DNA of 64,000 nucleotides, from positions 1 to 64,000 of the forward strand of contig JAISWZ010000132.1 of NCBI GenBank assembly GCA_031270945.1, written 5' to 3'. Both the position numbers and the translations under genes were made by a program. Shown here piece by piece: positions 25,815-35,313 of this stretch. Origin of the DNA: Clostridiales bacterium (GTDB lineage Bacteria > Bacillota > Clostridia > Lachnospirales > WQUN01). Under the pieces are notes generated by a model. It made no database searches. It was not told the origin of the DNA and saw only the letters and a program-made list of their open reading frames with translations. Every line of letters starts with the position of its first letter. The first letter of the stretch is position 1.

Positions 25815-27476
25815 TTGAATAAGGCAGTAGTTGTCGGAAATGAAGATTTCGAAAAAATAGTCTCTGGAAATGCTTACTATATCGATAAGACTCTTTTAAT
25901 TAAAGACTTGATAGATACTACAAGCGGCGCTAACGTAAACTTATTTGTCAGGCCTCGAAGATTCGGCAAAACCTTGACTTTGAGCACTATCAAGTGCTTT
26001 TTCGAAGACACCTTGGATAGTGAGAAAAACATCTCACGAAAAAACCTCTTCACAAATCTGTCCATATATAAATCCGGAGAGCTGTATACTTCTCAGATGG
26101 CGTCATACCCTGTGATAAACCTTACTTTTAAAGATCATGAACAGCTCACATGGAAAGATGCCGTCTCTCAATTTAGGCTAACAATCAGAAAAATATACAA
26201 GGAGCATGACAACCTTTTCGATAAATTAGATGATGAAGACAAGCAAATGTTCTTAAAATATAAAACAAAAAAAGCCAGTCTCTTTGAGATGCAATCGGCT
26301 TTCAGCTTCTTGGCAGAAAAAATGCATGATGTGATAGGCAAGCCCGCAATAATTCTTTTGGATGAATATGACGTCCCCTTGCAATCAGCCTATTCAAATG
26401 GATATTTCAGCAAGATGATGCCTTTTTTAAAAAACGTGTTTCTATCCTCATTCAAAACAAATGATCACTTATATTTCGCAGCTATTGTTGGATGCTTAAG
26501 GTTGTCAAATGAATCCCTTTTCACTGGCATGAATAACTTGTGTGTCTATAGCGTTTTGTCACCCATGTTTCGAGAAGCCTTTGGCTTCACTGAAGATGAC
26601 GTCAAGGAGCTCCTGAAATATTATAACATTGAAGATAAATTCAGCCTCGTCAAAGAATGGTATAACGGATACTTGATGGCAGGCAAAGAAATATACAATC
26701 CTTGGAGCATTTGCAGCTATATTCGCGATAACCGGATAACAAAAGTGGCTCCAAAAAGCTATTGGGCAAACACTGGCAGCAATAAAATCATCAAAAATCT
26801 AATAAAATCTCACGGATCAGATGTAAGATATAAATTTCAAGATTTGTTGGATGGCAAGGCCATTAAAGCCAAAGTAACCGAAAATTTAACCTACGATAAA
26901 ATGTTTTCTTCAGAAGACATGTGGAGTTTTCTGCTTTTTACTGGTTATTTAAAGTCCGAAGAATTTGAAAATGACGTATGCTATTTATCTATACCAAACC
27001 GTGAAGTTCTTGATGACTTACGAATGATGTGCAAGGAATTGCTAGAAGACGATATTCTGCCAAAATACAAACCAGATCTTCTAAAAGCCTTGAAAAACGA
27101 TGACTGTCAATCGATACAAGACTTAATATCAGGCATATGCGAGGAAACAATCAGTTATTGGGATCCGTCAGCAGAAGGATACTATCATGGTTTTTTAACC
27201 GGCATATTCACTGGCATGGGATTGAGAACATTGAGCAACAGAGAGAAAGGCCTTGGTAGGCCTGATATCATCGTGTTCTTAGGCCAAAAACAAATTTTGT
27301 TTGAACTCAAATCAGAAAAAGACGTTACCGTCGAAACGCAGATAAAACACGCTCTCGATCAAATAAAAGAAAACAGATATATAGAAGGAGCTATGGCAGA
27401 AGGCGCAACAACTGTAGTTGCATACGGCTGTGCCTTTAGGCAAAAGACATGCGCTATTAAAAAGTACGAAATCTAG
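25815..27476 (+). CDS. AAA-ATPase-like / PD-(D/E)XK nuclease family protein
   Basis: About 553 residues of the AAA_ATPase_like plus DUF1703 type. N-terminus: F..I.....YYIDKT.LI..L, then the P-loop RPRRFGKTLTLS; Walker B IILLDEYD. C-terminus: GRPDIIVFL....ILFELK, the PD-(D/E)XK nuclease motif. The family is abundant in gut and rumen anaerobes; its role is unsettled and possibly defensive. I start at TTG 25815, eight bases after AGAAGG; a GTG at 25806 touches that site. Base composition is more AT-rich than its neighbours, which hints at transfer. A MITE lies just upstream. Confidence 0.88.
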   Translation: MNKAVVVGNEDFEKIVSGNAYYIDKTLLIKDLIDTTSGANVNLFVRPRRFGKTLTLSTIKCFFEDTLDSEKNISRKNLFTNLSIYKSGELYTSQMASYPVINLTFKDHEQLTWKDAVSQFRLTIRKIYKEHDNLFDKLDDEDKQMFLKYKTKKASLFEMQSAFSFLAEKMHDVIGKPAIILLDEYDVPLQSAYSNGYFSKMMPFLKNVFLSSFKTNDHLYFAAIVGCLRLSNESLFTGMNNLCVYSVLSPMFREAFGFTEDDVKELLKYYNIEDKFSLVKEWYNGYLMAGKEIYNPWSICSYIRDNRITKVAPKSYWANTGSNKIIKNLIKSHGSDVRYKFQDLLDGKAIKAKVTENLTYDKMFSSEDMWSFLLFTGYLKSEEFENDVCYLSIPNREVLDDLRMMCKELLEDDILPKYKPDLLKALKNDDCQSIQDLISGICEETISYWDPSAEGYYHGFLTGIFTGMGLRTLSNREKGLGRPDIIVFLGQKQILFELKSEKDVTVETQIKHALDQIKENRYIEGAMAEGATTVVAYGCAFRQKTCAIKKYEI

Positions 27477-27525
27477 CCTAATACCGCGAGTCAAGCGTAA
27501 CGTTCATTTGACTTATCAATAGATA

Positions 27526-27563
27526 CGCAAAACAGGTCGGCATAATAGCCAGCCTGTTTTGCG
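27526..27563 (+). terminator. Terminator after the AAA-ATPase gene
   Basis: GCAAAACAGG..GGC / GCC..CCTGTTTTGC stem, 50 bases past the stop. From here to 27830 nothing else is seen. Confidence 0.8.
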
Positions 27564-27830
27564 TAAATGTCCATTAAGTCATATATTATCCTTAAGTATT
27601 TAGTTTTTTCAAGCATTATTATCCGCGACAAATGGCCAGGCTAAAGCGTGCAACATATAATCAAGACTCTAGTTAAAAATCATTGATTGCACTTCGTTAA
27701 CGGCTCTCCATGTTTGACATATAAAAATCTATTGTCCTTTGATAATTTCCTATTATTACATTAAACTCCGTTAATTATAATTATTCATATCAGCTCAATT
27801 TTAAGACTACCAAGACCGTAATGCCAATCA

Positions 27831-29192
27831 TCATTCGCTAAAAGAACCCTCCAGCAAAGTCTTTAAAGCATCCTCACCGCTTTTCTTCTTATTAAAAACA
27901 TCTGCCAGAGCTTCGCTAACCAATCGATATGCCAGCCCTCTCTTTTCCGAATCTTGCACTGGGTATGTAACTGCGCCTCTGTCAGCGTTGTAGATCAAAG
28001 AGGCATCAAATTTTCCGTCATACATTTCGTTAAGCCGTTTAATTGTTTCGTCATCAAAATAAGCCGGAAAGAAAGGAATTCCAGCTCCCAAATTGCTATA
28101 CTCATACCTGTGCTCGATCATTTTCATTGCATAGTCCTTGCTGAGGATAAAATTGAGGATACGCAGCGATTCAGCCTTGCGTTTGCTCGCTTTGCTAATC
28201 GCCATAGAGCTAAGCCTTATGTTTAGCATCCCCTCATCTCCAGCGCTAACAGGCAATGGGGATACGCTTAACTCGAAATCAAGATTTACTTTTGCTGGCA
28301 ATACGTCATTCAACTTCATATTGTCTTTCGTGTATAGCTCCAGCTGGTAATTTCCTCCTAGAGATGCCACGTAATTGCCATTTGAAAAGTGGGTGTTAAA
28401 GATAAATCTTTGATCAATTTCGCTGTAATTGCTCCCGTATTTTGATATCATTTCGCTAAATCTTAAAAAATAGTCGCTCCATTTAGAATGCCCTAAAAGC
28501 TTATTGTTGTACACCAACGGGGAATCCAGGCCATATCCAAACATAAAGAAATCATCTTCCGCAAAGACCGCTTCCTCGCCCTCATTCTGAACGACCATTG
28601 CCAAAGGTTTAACTTCGCTGTTTCCTAATATTTGCAATTTCGATTCTATCTTTCCTAGCCTGGCAAAAAAATCATCCCATGTAATGAAGCCGTTTACTGG
28701 TGCCATGTCTAGCTCACGCAATAGATCTTTGTTTTCAAACAGATAATAGCATTCTGTAATCACTGGTGATATAAAATACAATTTTCCGTTTCCAATTTTC
28801 AGCGCCACGTCTACCACGCTTTTCTGAATGTTGCCTAACTCTAAGATGTCATCCGTAATGTCAGCAAAAACATCTGCATTTATGATTTGCTGAATATGCA
28901 CGTTTGGAACCCCCAACACCATATCCAGTTCCGATTGTTTGATCGTTTGCATCAAATGCTCGGCGGGATTCGCATTTTCATCCAAGGGCGTCAATTCAAC
29001 AAATTCTGTTTCCAGCCCCAACCGTTCCTTTATGTCATAGCTTAATCCAGCATAGTTCCTTGACTCATTCCCAATGTCATATGCTCCAATTCTCAAAGGC
29101 TTTGGAAACAAGTCTTTTGAATTTAGAATTAAAAACACTGCTATACTAGCAAAAGCTAAAATGGCAAAGCTAATGAAAAGGCTTTTGCGCAT
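27831..29192 (-). CDS. Extracellular solute-binding protein, membrane-anchored
   Basis: About 453 residues. An N-terminal hydrophobic segment (SLFISFAILAFASIAVFLIL) lacks a lipobox Cys, so it is anchored or secreted rather than lipidated. The rest resembles family 1 ABC solute-binding proteins: LDMVLGVPNVH, then GNGKLYFISPVITECYYLFENKDLL, TWDDFFA and the late block SKRKAESLRILNFILSKDYA. No permease or ATPase gene is adjacent, so it must serve a distant transporter or act as a sensor. Start ATG 29192 follows GGGGG by five bases. Confidence 0.75.
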   Translation of the reverse strand: MRKSLFISFAILAFASIAVFLILNSKDLFPKPLRIGAYDIGNESRNYAGLSYDIKERLGLETEFVELTPLDENANPAEHLMQTIKQSELDMVLGVPNVHIQQIINADVFADITDDILELGNIQKSVVDVALKIGNGKLYFISPVITECYYLFENKDLLRELDMAPVNGFITWDDFFARLGKIESKLQILGNSEVKPLAMVVQNEGEEAVFAEDDFFMFGYGLDSPLVYNNKLLGHSKWSDYFLRFSEMISKYGSNYSEIDQRFIFNTHFSNGNYVASLGGNYQLELYTKDNMKLNDVLPAKVNLDFELSVSPLPVSAGDEGMLNIRLSSMAISKASKRKAESLRILNFILSKDYAMKMIEHRYEYSNLGAGIPFFPAYFDDETIKRLNEMYDGKFDASLIYNADRGAVTYPVQDSEKRGLAYRLVSEALADVFNKKKSGEDALKTLLEGSFSE

Positions 29193-29642
29193 ATATTCCC
29201 CCAATCTCGCAAGACTTTTCCTGCGTTTATTTTCTGTATTATATTAACCAGCATATTAATTAATAACATGTATTGGCATCTCTCCGCATCACGTCCTATC
29301 CAGCGAAAAGCAACCATCGATATTGCATTATCTCATCCCCCAAATTAATTGTCAATAGCGTAAATCTAAAATCACTCATTAGTCAAATAAACTTAACTAT
29401 CTGAGCAATCCTCTCCAATTTACAGGAAATCTCTTTACAGCCAAGGCTAAATGGTGTATAATGCCAAAAGCTTTATGATCATATCCGGAAAAGTCCTGGC
29501 GAATGCTTCAACTATGTTTGCTCAGGCTTCTGCGAGCAAGCACTTAGACTTTTCTGGCACCTCGGCTATGTTTTTGGGATATGCCCTTATGCGATGAAGA
29601 CATATGTCTTTCCTGTTTGCCAAACAAGATAGGAGATGAAAA
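29193..29642. other. Divergent intergenic region with a degenerate element
   Basis: No gene; contains the MITE-like remnant at 29480-29589. Promoters for both flanking genes must be here, but no clean pair was found. Confidence 0.5.
29480..29589. repeat. Degenerate MITE-like element, core inverted
   Basis: Core AAAAGTCCTGGCGAATGCTTC ... GTTTGCTC..GCTTCTGCGAGCAAGC is the reverse complement of the core of the copy at 59777. One end keeps TTTTTGGGATATGC; the other is lost. Confidence 0.6.
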
Positions 29643-30683
29643 ATGAAACCTGTAAATCTGCGCGAGCTTTCCGACAGCTTTCAATGCCTTGGATGCGAAG
29701 AAGACTCTCGTTTCTTTGTGGACAAGCGTGACGGCCAGATCCACTCTTTTTACAAAGGCCACTTGGCGCTAGCTGGCTTCTTCCTGGATGGAGACGATTA
29801 CGAAGCTCATCCAAGCGAGGCGGCTGAAATTGAAAGAGCCAAAAAATTTGTAGACAACTATGACAGAGATCAAGTCGTAGACTTCCCTGACAAATATGAA
29901 TTCAGCACCTATTCCATAATGGAGGACTACGTCTCTTCCCAGGAGAACCCTAAAGTTCAAGACAAATTGTACTATGCAATGAAGGGGTCCAGAGCGTTTA
30001 GCCGGTTCAGGGATGCGGTTACGGATCTTGGGTTGCTTGATGATTGGTACGCCTACAAAGATCATCAGTTCCTTGAGCAAACCAAGTTATGGTGCAGGGT
30101 TTACGGCGTTGACTTTGAGCCCAAAATCTCAGAGATTGACGACTTTTTGATCCGCCCTGCTGACATTGGCGAATTGGCAACGCTAAACCGCATCTATAAA
30201 AGCGCCCGCCAGTACATGGCTAATAACGGCAATCCTCTGCAGTGGAGCGGCGGCTATCCGGCCAAGGAACTGCTCATTTCAGACATTAAGAGCCATCAGC
30301 TTTACGCAGTTGTTTCAAACGGCAAAATTTGCGGGGCATTCGCCTTTATTATAGGCCCAGACCCCACCTATGCAGACATCGAGGGCGGCGCTTGGCTAAA
30401 TGACAAGCCGTACGGCACCATTCACCGTATTGCCAGCGACGGCTCAAAACCCGGCATCTTCAAAGCCTGCCTTGATTTTTGCTTAGAATTCACGAAAAAC
30501 GTCAGGATAGACACGCACAAGGACAACCAGATAATGCAGTCGCTCCTTCAAGCCAACCACTTCGCCAAGTGCGGCACCATTTACGTCCAAGACGGCGAAA
30601 GCGACCACAGTCCGCGAATTGCGTACCACTACGACGCAAACGATCCAAAAGGCACATTGATTGTTAAGCATTCTGTAATATGA
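29643..30683 (+). CDS. UPF0158 domain fused to GNAT acetyltransferase
   Basis: 346 residues. About 1-160 match UPF0158: YEFSTYSIMEDYV, KLYYAMKGSRAFSRFRDAV and LLDDWYAYKD. About 165-346 form a GNAT domain: LIRPADIGELATLNRIYKSARQYM at the start, LYAVVSNGKICGAFAFIIG, GTIHRIASDGSKPGIFKACLDFCLE (acetyl-CoA loop region) and IRIDTHKDNQIMQSLLQANHFAKCGTIYV-like end. It should acetylate a small molecule or protein; the UPF0158 part is of unknown function. RBS AGGAGATG. Single gene, cytoplasmic. Confidence 0.82.
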   Translation: MKPVNLRELSDSFQCLGCEEDSRFFVDKRDGQIHSFYKGHLALAGFFLDGDDYEAHPSEAAEIERAKKFVDNYDRDQVVDFPDKYEFSTYSIMEDYVSSQENPKVQDKLYYAMKGSRAFSRFRDAVTDLGLLDDWYAYKDHQFLEQTKLWCRVYGVDFEPKISEIDDFLIRPADIGELATLNRIYKSARQYMANNGNPLQWSGGYPAKELLISDIKSHQLYAVVSNGKICGAFAFIIGPDPTYADIEGGAWLNDKPYGTIHRIASDGSKPGIFKACLDFCLEFTKNVRIDTHKDNQIMQSLLQANHFAKCGTIYVQDGESDHSPRIAYHYDANDPKGTLIVKHSVI

Positions 30684-30924
30684 CCCAAGAAACGCGCATC
30701 GCCAGCGAATTCAGGCTACATTCCAAATGCTTGCCTCGCGCAAATGACACAGGGCAAAGGCGTTTCTTGCCGCTATTAATGCAAATTTTGCCTTTTACGC
30801 GTCAAATCTTGCGCTTGTTCCTGGTTTGCCGGACAAGCCGATATCGAAGTTCGTGTCACAATATTGCCAAATCCAGAAACGCTCCACTCGCGGCATTCTT
30901 TTGGAAAATAAAATTTTACTCTTT

Positions 30925-30952
30925 AAGAAGGCTTATCTTAGCCTTCTTTTTG
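30925..30952 (+). terminator. Terminator past the UPF0158-GNAT gene
   Basis: AAGAAGGCT / AGCCTTCTT stem with 6-base loop and T-run. Confidence 0.75.
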
Positions 30953-31193
30953 TTTGCTTCAAGCCTCCTCTCTTGCGCCACATATTCGCATCAAATTGCA
31001 TAATGCCTTCGAAAGCCTTAAAAATCGCAGCAATCTCGAGAATCACCCCTTTTCTTCTCCAAAACATCGAATATTATATCCGCATTCATCGAAATTCAGC
31101 GAATAATCAGCAGCTAAAGCGTTATAATGTGTATTCCAGCATAAAATACGCTTTGATAATGAAAAGGAATTCGAGATTTACATCAACATTCAC

Positions 31194-31222
31194 TTGCACA
31201 TCCGACACATTCGTGGTATGAT
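31194..31222 (+). promoter_or_regulatory. Candidate promoter of the chaperone/GTPase operon
   Basis: TTGCAC, 17 bases, TATGAT. It is the best pair upstream of 31559; the leader would be over 300 bases long. Confidence 0.5.
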
Positions 31223-31558
31223 ACACTCTAGCTAGGTTTAAATTTATTGAATTTATGCTAGTCGTCGGAAAGCTTATGTCTTTATCCATACTAGCGGAGG
31301 CGTTGGCGGGTTCGCCCGCAAGGCCGGCGCGATAGATCAAATCATTGAGCGCTCGAATCATATCACTCCCAAGTTTAGCATATGATATGCACTCAATCGG
31401 GTTGCTATTGCGAGAATAAAAAAAGCAGCTTTTGCATGATGACATGCGTTCTCAATCAACAAGCAAATAATCATGGTCATTAATGCGCATAATTTATTGC
31501 TCGCAAGCAAAATAACACTATGCTCTTAGTTCTATAAGGAGGTTTGATTATCACAACC

Positions 31559-33538
31559 ATGAACAAAGCGCTCATATCGTTTGTGTTGGCTTTCGTTCTG
31601 CTGGCCTCTCTGGCGCCTTTCGCATACGCGGGAGAAACCGTTCCAGAGGGCAACTCTTTTGATGTTGTGTTCGTCATAGACAACAGCGGCTCAATGGACA
31701 CAGCCGACCATGAAAAGCTGTCCTTTATGGCGGCGCAGCTGTTTATCGACCTATGCGGAAACTCCAACTCGCGCATGGGGTATGTAGGGTTCTCTGACAA
31801 GATCAAGGTCAAGCGGCCCATTCAAGAGATCTCAGGGAACTCCGAATTCAGGAACGCGTTTTCGGGTTTGGCTGATTACGGCGGGGGAACCAACATAGGG
31901 CTTGGCTTGAGCGAGGCTTACACATTGTTTTCTGACGTCAAGAAAAGCGAGTACGGCAACAAGCAGGTCGTGATTCTCCTTGGAGACGGAAACAACTGGC
32001 CAACATCGACTCAAAATGTCAGCGAGCTAGACGCTGAAACCAAGGAATGGGCTTCCAAGCTTAAAGCCGCCAACATCGAGATCTACGCAATCGGGTTCAA
32101 CTACGACGGGGAACTTAACGTGGACTTCATGAAATCCCTGCCTTCTGACTCAAACAGGTTCTTTGAGGCGAGGTCAGCTTCGGAAATCCCGCTGATCATG
32201 AGCCAGATATACATGAGCCTCTTTAACGGCGGATACAAGCATGTAGCCGATTCCAAGCCTTTAGGCTCTTTGGAGAGCGTATCGGTCACTTTGTCAACAG
32301 ACATGTACGAGGCGGACATAGTTTTTGTGGCAACAGGCGCAAACATCTCAAGCGTTTCCGCCACAAGCCCCGACGGCCAGGCGCATGCGGAAGGCGACTT
32401 GATTTCCGGAAGCAAGTACTCGCTTCTCAGGCTCAACTTTCCTGACAGCGGGGAGTGGCGGATAGACTACATAGCAAGCGGCGACGGCACTGTTGCCATC
32501 GAGCTTATAACCATCTTTGACATTCCCGACTACGCCAGCGTGAACGTCATATTTGAAAGCAACAGCGGCACTGTCATCTACCCTCAAAACGTCAAGCACG
32601 GATCCGTGGTCGCAGCGCCTCCTACCCCTATCAGGACGGACTACATCTTCAGCGGATGGTTTGTTGACGAGGAATGCAAGACGCCTTACGACTTTTCAAT
32701 GCCCGCAGTGAAAGACATGACCCTTTACGCCAAGTGGGCCATGGAGGTGGCGGCGGTTTACCAAGTCACCTTCGACATGAACGGAGGGGCGTTTGTCAAT
32801 CCGGTTCCAGTAGTGGCAAGCGGCTATCTGGATCTGCCGGAGGCGAACAGCTTCAAGCGAACCGGGTATGAATTCGAAGGCTTTTACCTGGACAAGAACG
32901 CTACCATCCCCTTTGATCCTGAGACGGAAATTATAAAGGACACGACGCTTTACGCCAACTGGACAGTCACTGAGGCCAGCGCCTGGCCTGCCCTGGTTTT
33001 GGCTCTAATAACCGTTATATTGCTTCTGTTTTCTATCTTTGTGTTCCCCAGATTGCTTGATCGCTATTACAATGACCGCAACCCGTTTATTCTATCCGCG
33101 TTGGCGGTGCCTTTAGTTATCCTGTTTTGCCTGACAGTCTACCAATGGTTCTTCTCTTTGCTGGTGCCGACGGTCTTTTATTACGAGGTGGGCGCCCGCT
33201 CCCTTTTTGGCTTTGAGTTTGAAAGGTTTTACTCCAACCTGTTCCTGTACACTGGGGTTCTGGTTCCATGCTTGGCAAACCTGGCTCTTGTTTACCTGAT
33301 TCCATGCCTGGCTCACTTTGACAGAAGCCAAAGGAAAACGCAGTACAAAACCAGCCTGATCTTGGTGTGCGCTTTGGGCGTCGTCACTCCTCTTTTGCTG
33401 ACTGTCCCGTTTGGAGCAAGCCTGAAGTGCGTTCTTTTGTATTTGCTTTTGCACATGATCTCTTGGACTGCCAACTTCTTGCTGTCTTCCCTGGCCGTGA
33501 GCGCCTCGGCAATCAAATCGTTTAGTCTGTGGGGATGA
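31559..33538 (+). CDS. Secreted vWA protein with InlB-type repeats and C-terminal membrane segments
   Basis: About 659 residues. Signal peptide (NKALISFVLAFVLLASLAPFAYA). vWA domain about 34-220 with MIDAS DNSGSM (Asp41) and GGGTNIG. A beta region follows, then two InlB-type (Listeria-Bacteroides) repeats, about 327-393 and 400-468, each ending in LYA(K/N)W. After 475 come about five membrane segments. So the vWA and repeats face outside or lie in the membrane space. First gene of a nine-gene run. I start at the ATG of the signal peptide; AAGGAGG is 16 bases upstream, and a TTG at 31544 lies too close to it. Probably a metal-dependent adhesion or sensing part of the system. Confidence 0.8.
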   Translation: MNKALISFVLAFVLLASLAPFAYAGETVPEGNSFDVVFVIDNSGSMDTADHEKLSFMAAQLFIDLCGNSNSRMGYVGFSDKIKVKRPIQEISGNSEFRNAFSGLADYGGGTNIGLGLSEAYTLFSDVKKSEYGNKQVVILLGDGNNWPTSTQNVSELDAETKEWASKLKAANIEIYAIGFNYDGELNVDFMKSLPSDSNRFFEARSASEIPLIMSQIYMSLFNGGYKHVADSKPLGSLESVSVTLSTDMYEADIVFVATGANISSVSATSPDGQAHAEGDLISGSKYSLLRLNFPDSGEWRIDYIASGDGTVAIELITIFDIPDYASVNVIFESNSGTVIYPQNVKHGSVVAAPPTPIRTDYIFSGWFVDEECKTPYDFSMPAVKDMTLYAKWAMEVAAVYQVTFDMNGGAFVNPVPVVASGYLDLPEANSFKRTGYEFEGFYLDKNATIPFDPETEIIKDTTLYANWTVTEASAWPALVLALITVILLLFSIFVFPRLLDRYYNDRNPFILSALAVPLVILFCLTVYQWFFSLLVPTVFYYEVGARSLFGFEFERFYSNLFLYTGVLVPCLANLALVYLIPCLAHFDRSQRKTQYKTSLILVCALGVVTPLLLTVPFGASLKCVLLYLLLHMISWTANFLLSSLAVSASAIKSFSLWG

Positions 33539-33540
33539 TG

Positions 33541-35313
33541 ATGGATACGGTTCTTGAAACTCTGAAAAACTGGCTTGAGCAAGCGTCGGATGTGATAAAA
33601 ACTTCGATTGACTCGTTGGGAGCATTGGCCAAATCAGAAGAAGCCTCGGGCTTTCTGGATTATTGGATCTCATGGCTGAAAGCGCTCTTCCTGGCGATCC
33701 AAAGCTGGGTCATGACCCGTTACGACCCCTTGCCCATTTGGCTTAAAGTCCCAATAATAATCGTTATTGTCTCCGCAGCCGTTGGAGCGACATTCGCTTG
33801 CGTCTTGGCCCACATTCGCTTCAACGTCCTAAACGCAGGGATATGCTACAGAGAAGATGTCGCAAAGGGCGAAACGCTTTTAAGAAACTACTTTTACGGC
33901 CCTGGGCTTCATCACATCTCAAATATCCGGTCTGAGATCAAGAAAATAAACAGCGGGCACCGCAACTGGTTCGGCCTTGCCTTTTTGCAGAAAGCTCTTG
34001 GAGATTTCGAGCCTGAGAGCAAAGCCCTGCTTGTCCCGCTTGCGCCTGTGTTTCTCGCCCTTTGGGCAATGAGCGTTCCCGAGGTGCTCATTCGCGGCTT
34101 GTTCTGGCGGATCCTGCGTTTGGCGCTGACTTTGGCCCACTTTGCCATTATTGTCGTCGGCTCGCCTATAGCCAGGATCTTGGCTTTCATTCTAAAGACT
34201 GAACAATCAATGGAAGTTGCCAATCTGACCTTTGCCTGCCCCAAATGCAAGCGAAGATCCAGCCAGCCCTACTATGTCTGCGAAAAGTGCGTTAATGTCC
34301 ACCAGGTTCTTGAACCCGGCCGGTACGGGCTCTTTGGCGCGCAATGCGGATTTTCGGATTGCGGCAAAAAGCTTCCCGTATACATGCGAGACAAGAAGCA
34401 CCTTCTGAAAAGCTGCCCCTACTGCAGAGAGCTTCTGGACACTGGCAGCTCCCATAACTTCGGGATCCAGCTGGTAGGCGGCTCAAGCTCAGGCAAGACC
34501 GCTTTTCTTGCGGCTTTCTGGCACTTGTACTTCCAAGGCGCTGGCAATCTAAAAACGCAGCTATGGGTTCCCCTCAAAGACAGGTTTGACGAGCTGGAAG
34601 AGAGCTATGAGATCGGCCTCCCAAAGCTTACCCTTGACACCAACTCCATCGCCTACAGCGTTGAGCACCCGGGAAACGTGAACCTTACCCTTTATGACAT
34701 CTCAGGCAGCGCATTCGAATTCGAGAGCTATTCCGTGATCCAAGAGCAGTTCGGGTATTGCGACAGCGCAGTGATAGTGATTGATCCCCTGTCCTCGCCA
34801 AATGCCCGCGATAAGTACAACAGCCCCTATCACGAGGACTTGCAAGGCTTCTCCAACGCCAGCCCAAGCTTTGTGATTTCAGCCTTCATAAACGAGTACA
34901 GGAAGCAGAAGGGCCTTAGAACCGACCAGGCGATCACTATCCCGGTGGCTGTCGCCATAACAAAAACTGACGTTGAAGCTGTCAGGGGCGAGATAGGCAT
35001 CGCCAGCATCCAGGCTTCATACAGCCTGAACTCCAAGCGTTTCAAGTCTTTCGAGGACGCCAGGAACAGCATCTGCAGGGATTACCTAACCTCTATTGAC
35101 ATGGGTGACGTTGTCAACCAGCTGGAGTTCAACTTCAAAAACCTGCGCTATTATCCTGTAAGCGCCATAGGGCATAACGCCGGAAGCGAATTCGAGCCGT
35201 CTGGAGTGGCGGAGGCCATGGAATCGCTGCTAAAACCCCAGTTTGCTAAGATCTTAAAGGAGGGCAGCTATGGGCGAGTTTCAAGAGAAAGAACAAGAGA
35301 AAGAGCAAGATAA
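33541..35313 (+). CDS. Membrane zinc-ribbon P-loop GTPase-like protein
   Basis: About 590 residues. Membrane segment near 70-92 and a long hydrophobic region about 162-220. Zinc-ribbon cysteine pairs follow (CPKC at 233, CEKC, CPYC near 291). Then a GTPase-like domain: P-loop GGSSSGKT (313-320), DISG as the Walker B/DxxG (386) and TKTD as the NKxD-like base motif (474). The layout resembles zinc-ribbon GTPases found with vWA and chaperone genes in bacterial conflict operons. Start is uncertain among three consecutive ATGs; I chose 33541, six bases after GGGG. It begins two bases after the vWA stop, and its 3' end overlaps the GrpE-like gene by 44 bases. Confidence 0.78.
   Translation: MDTVLETLKNWLEQASDVIKTSIDSLGALAKSEEASGFLDYWISWLKALFLAIQSWVMTRYDPLPIWLKVPIIIVIVSAAVGATFACVLAHIRFNVLNAGICYREDVAKGETLLRNYFYGPGLHHISNIRSEIKKINSGHRNWFGLAFLQKALGDFEPESKALLVPLAPVFLALWAMSVPEVLIRGLFWRILRLALTLAHFAIIVVGSPIARILAFILKTEQSMEVANLTFACPKCKRRSSQPYYVCEKCVNVHQVLEPGRYGLFGAQCGFSDCGKKLPVYMRDKKHLLKSCPYCRELLDTGSSHNFGIQLVGGSSSGKTAFLAAFWHLYFQGAGNLKTQLWVPLKDRFDELEESYEIGLPKLTLDTNSIAYSVEHPGNVNLTLYDISGSAFEFESYSVIQEQFGYCDSAVIVIDPLSSPNARDKYNSPYHEDLQGFSNASPSFVISAFINEYRKQKGLRTDQAITIPVAVAITKTDVEAVRGEIGIASIQASYSLNSKRFKSFEDARNSICRDYLTSIDMGDVVNQLEFNFKNLRYYPVSAIGHNAGSEFEPSGVAEAMESLLKPQFAKILKEGSYGRVSRERTRERAR

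Larger units (their letters stand above)
30684..31558. other. Intergenic region and likely leader of the 31.5-50.6 kb operon
   Basis: No gene. A terminator sits at 30925-30952 and a promoter-like pair at 31194-31222. The 340 bases after that would be a long untranslated leader; I see no known riboswitch in it. Confidence 0.5.

Noticed and set aside
31122-31445. 107-codon minus-strand frame upstream of the vWA gene
   Set aside because: No ribosome binding site, overlaps the likely promoter, no family likeness.
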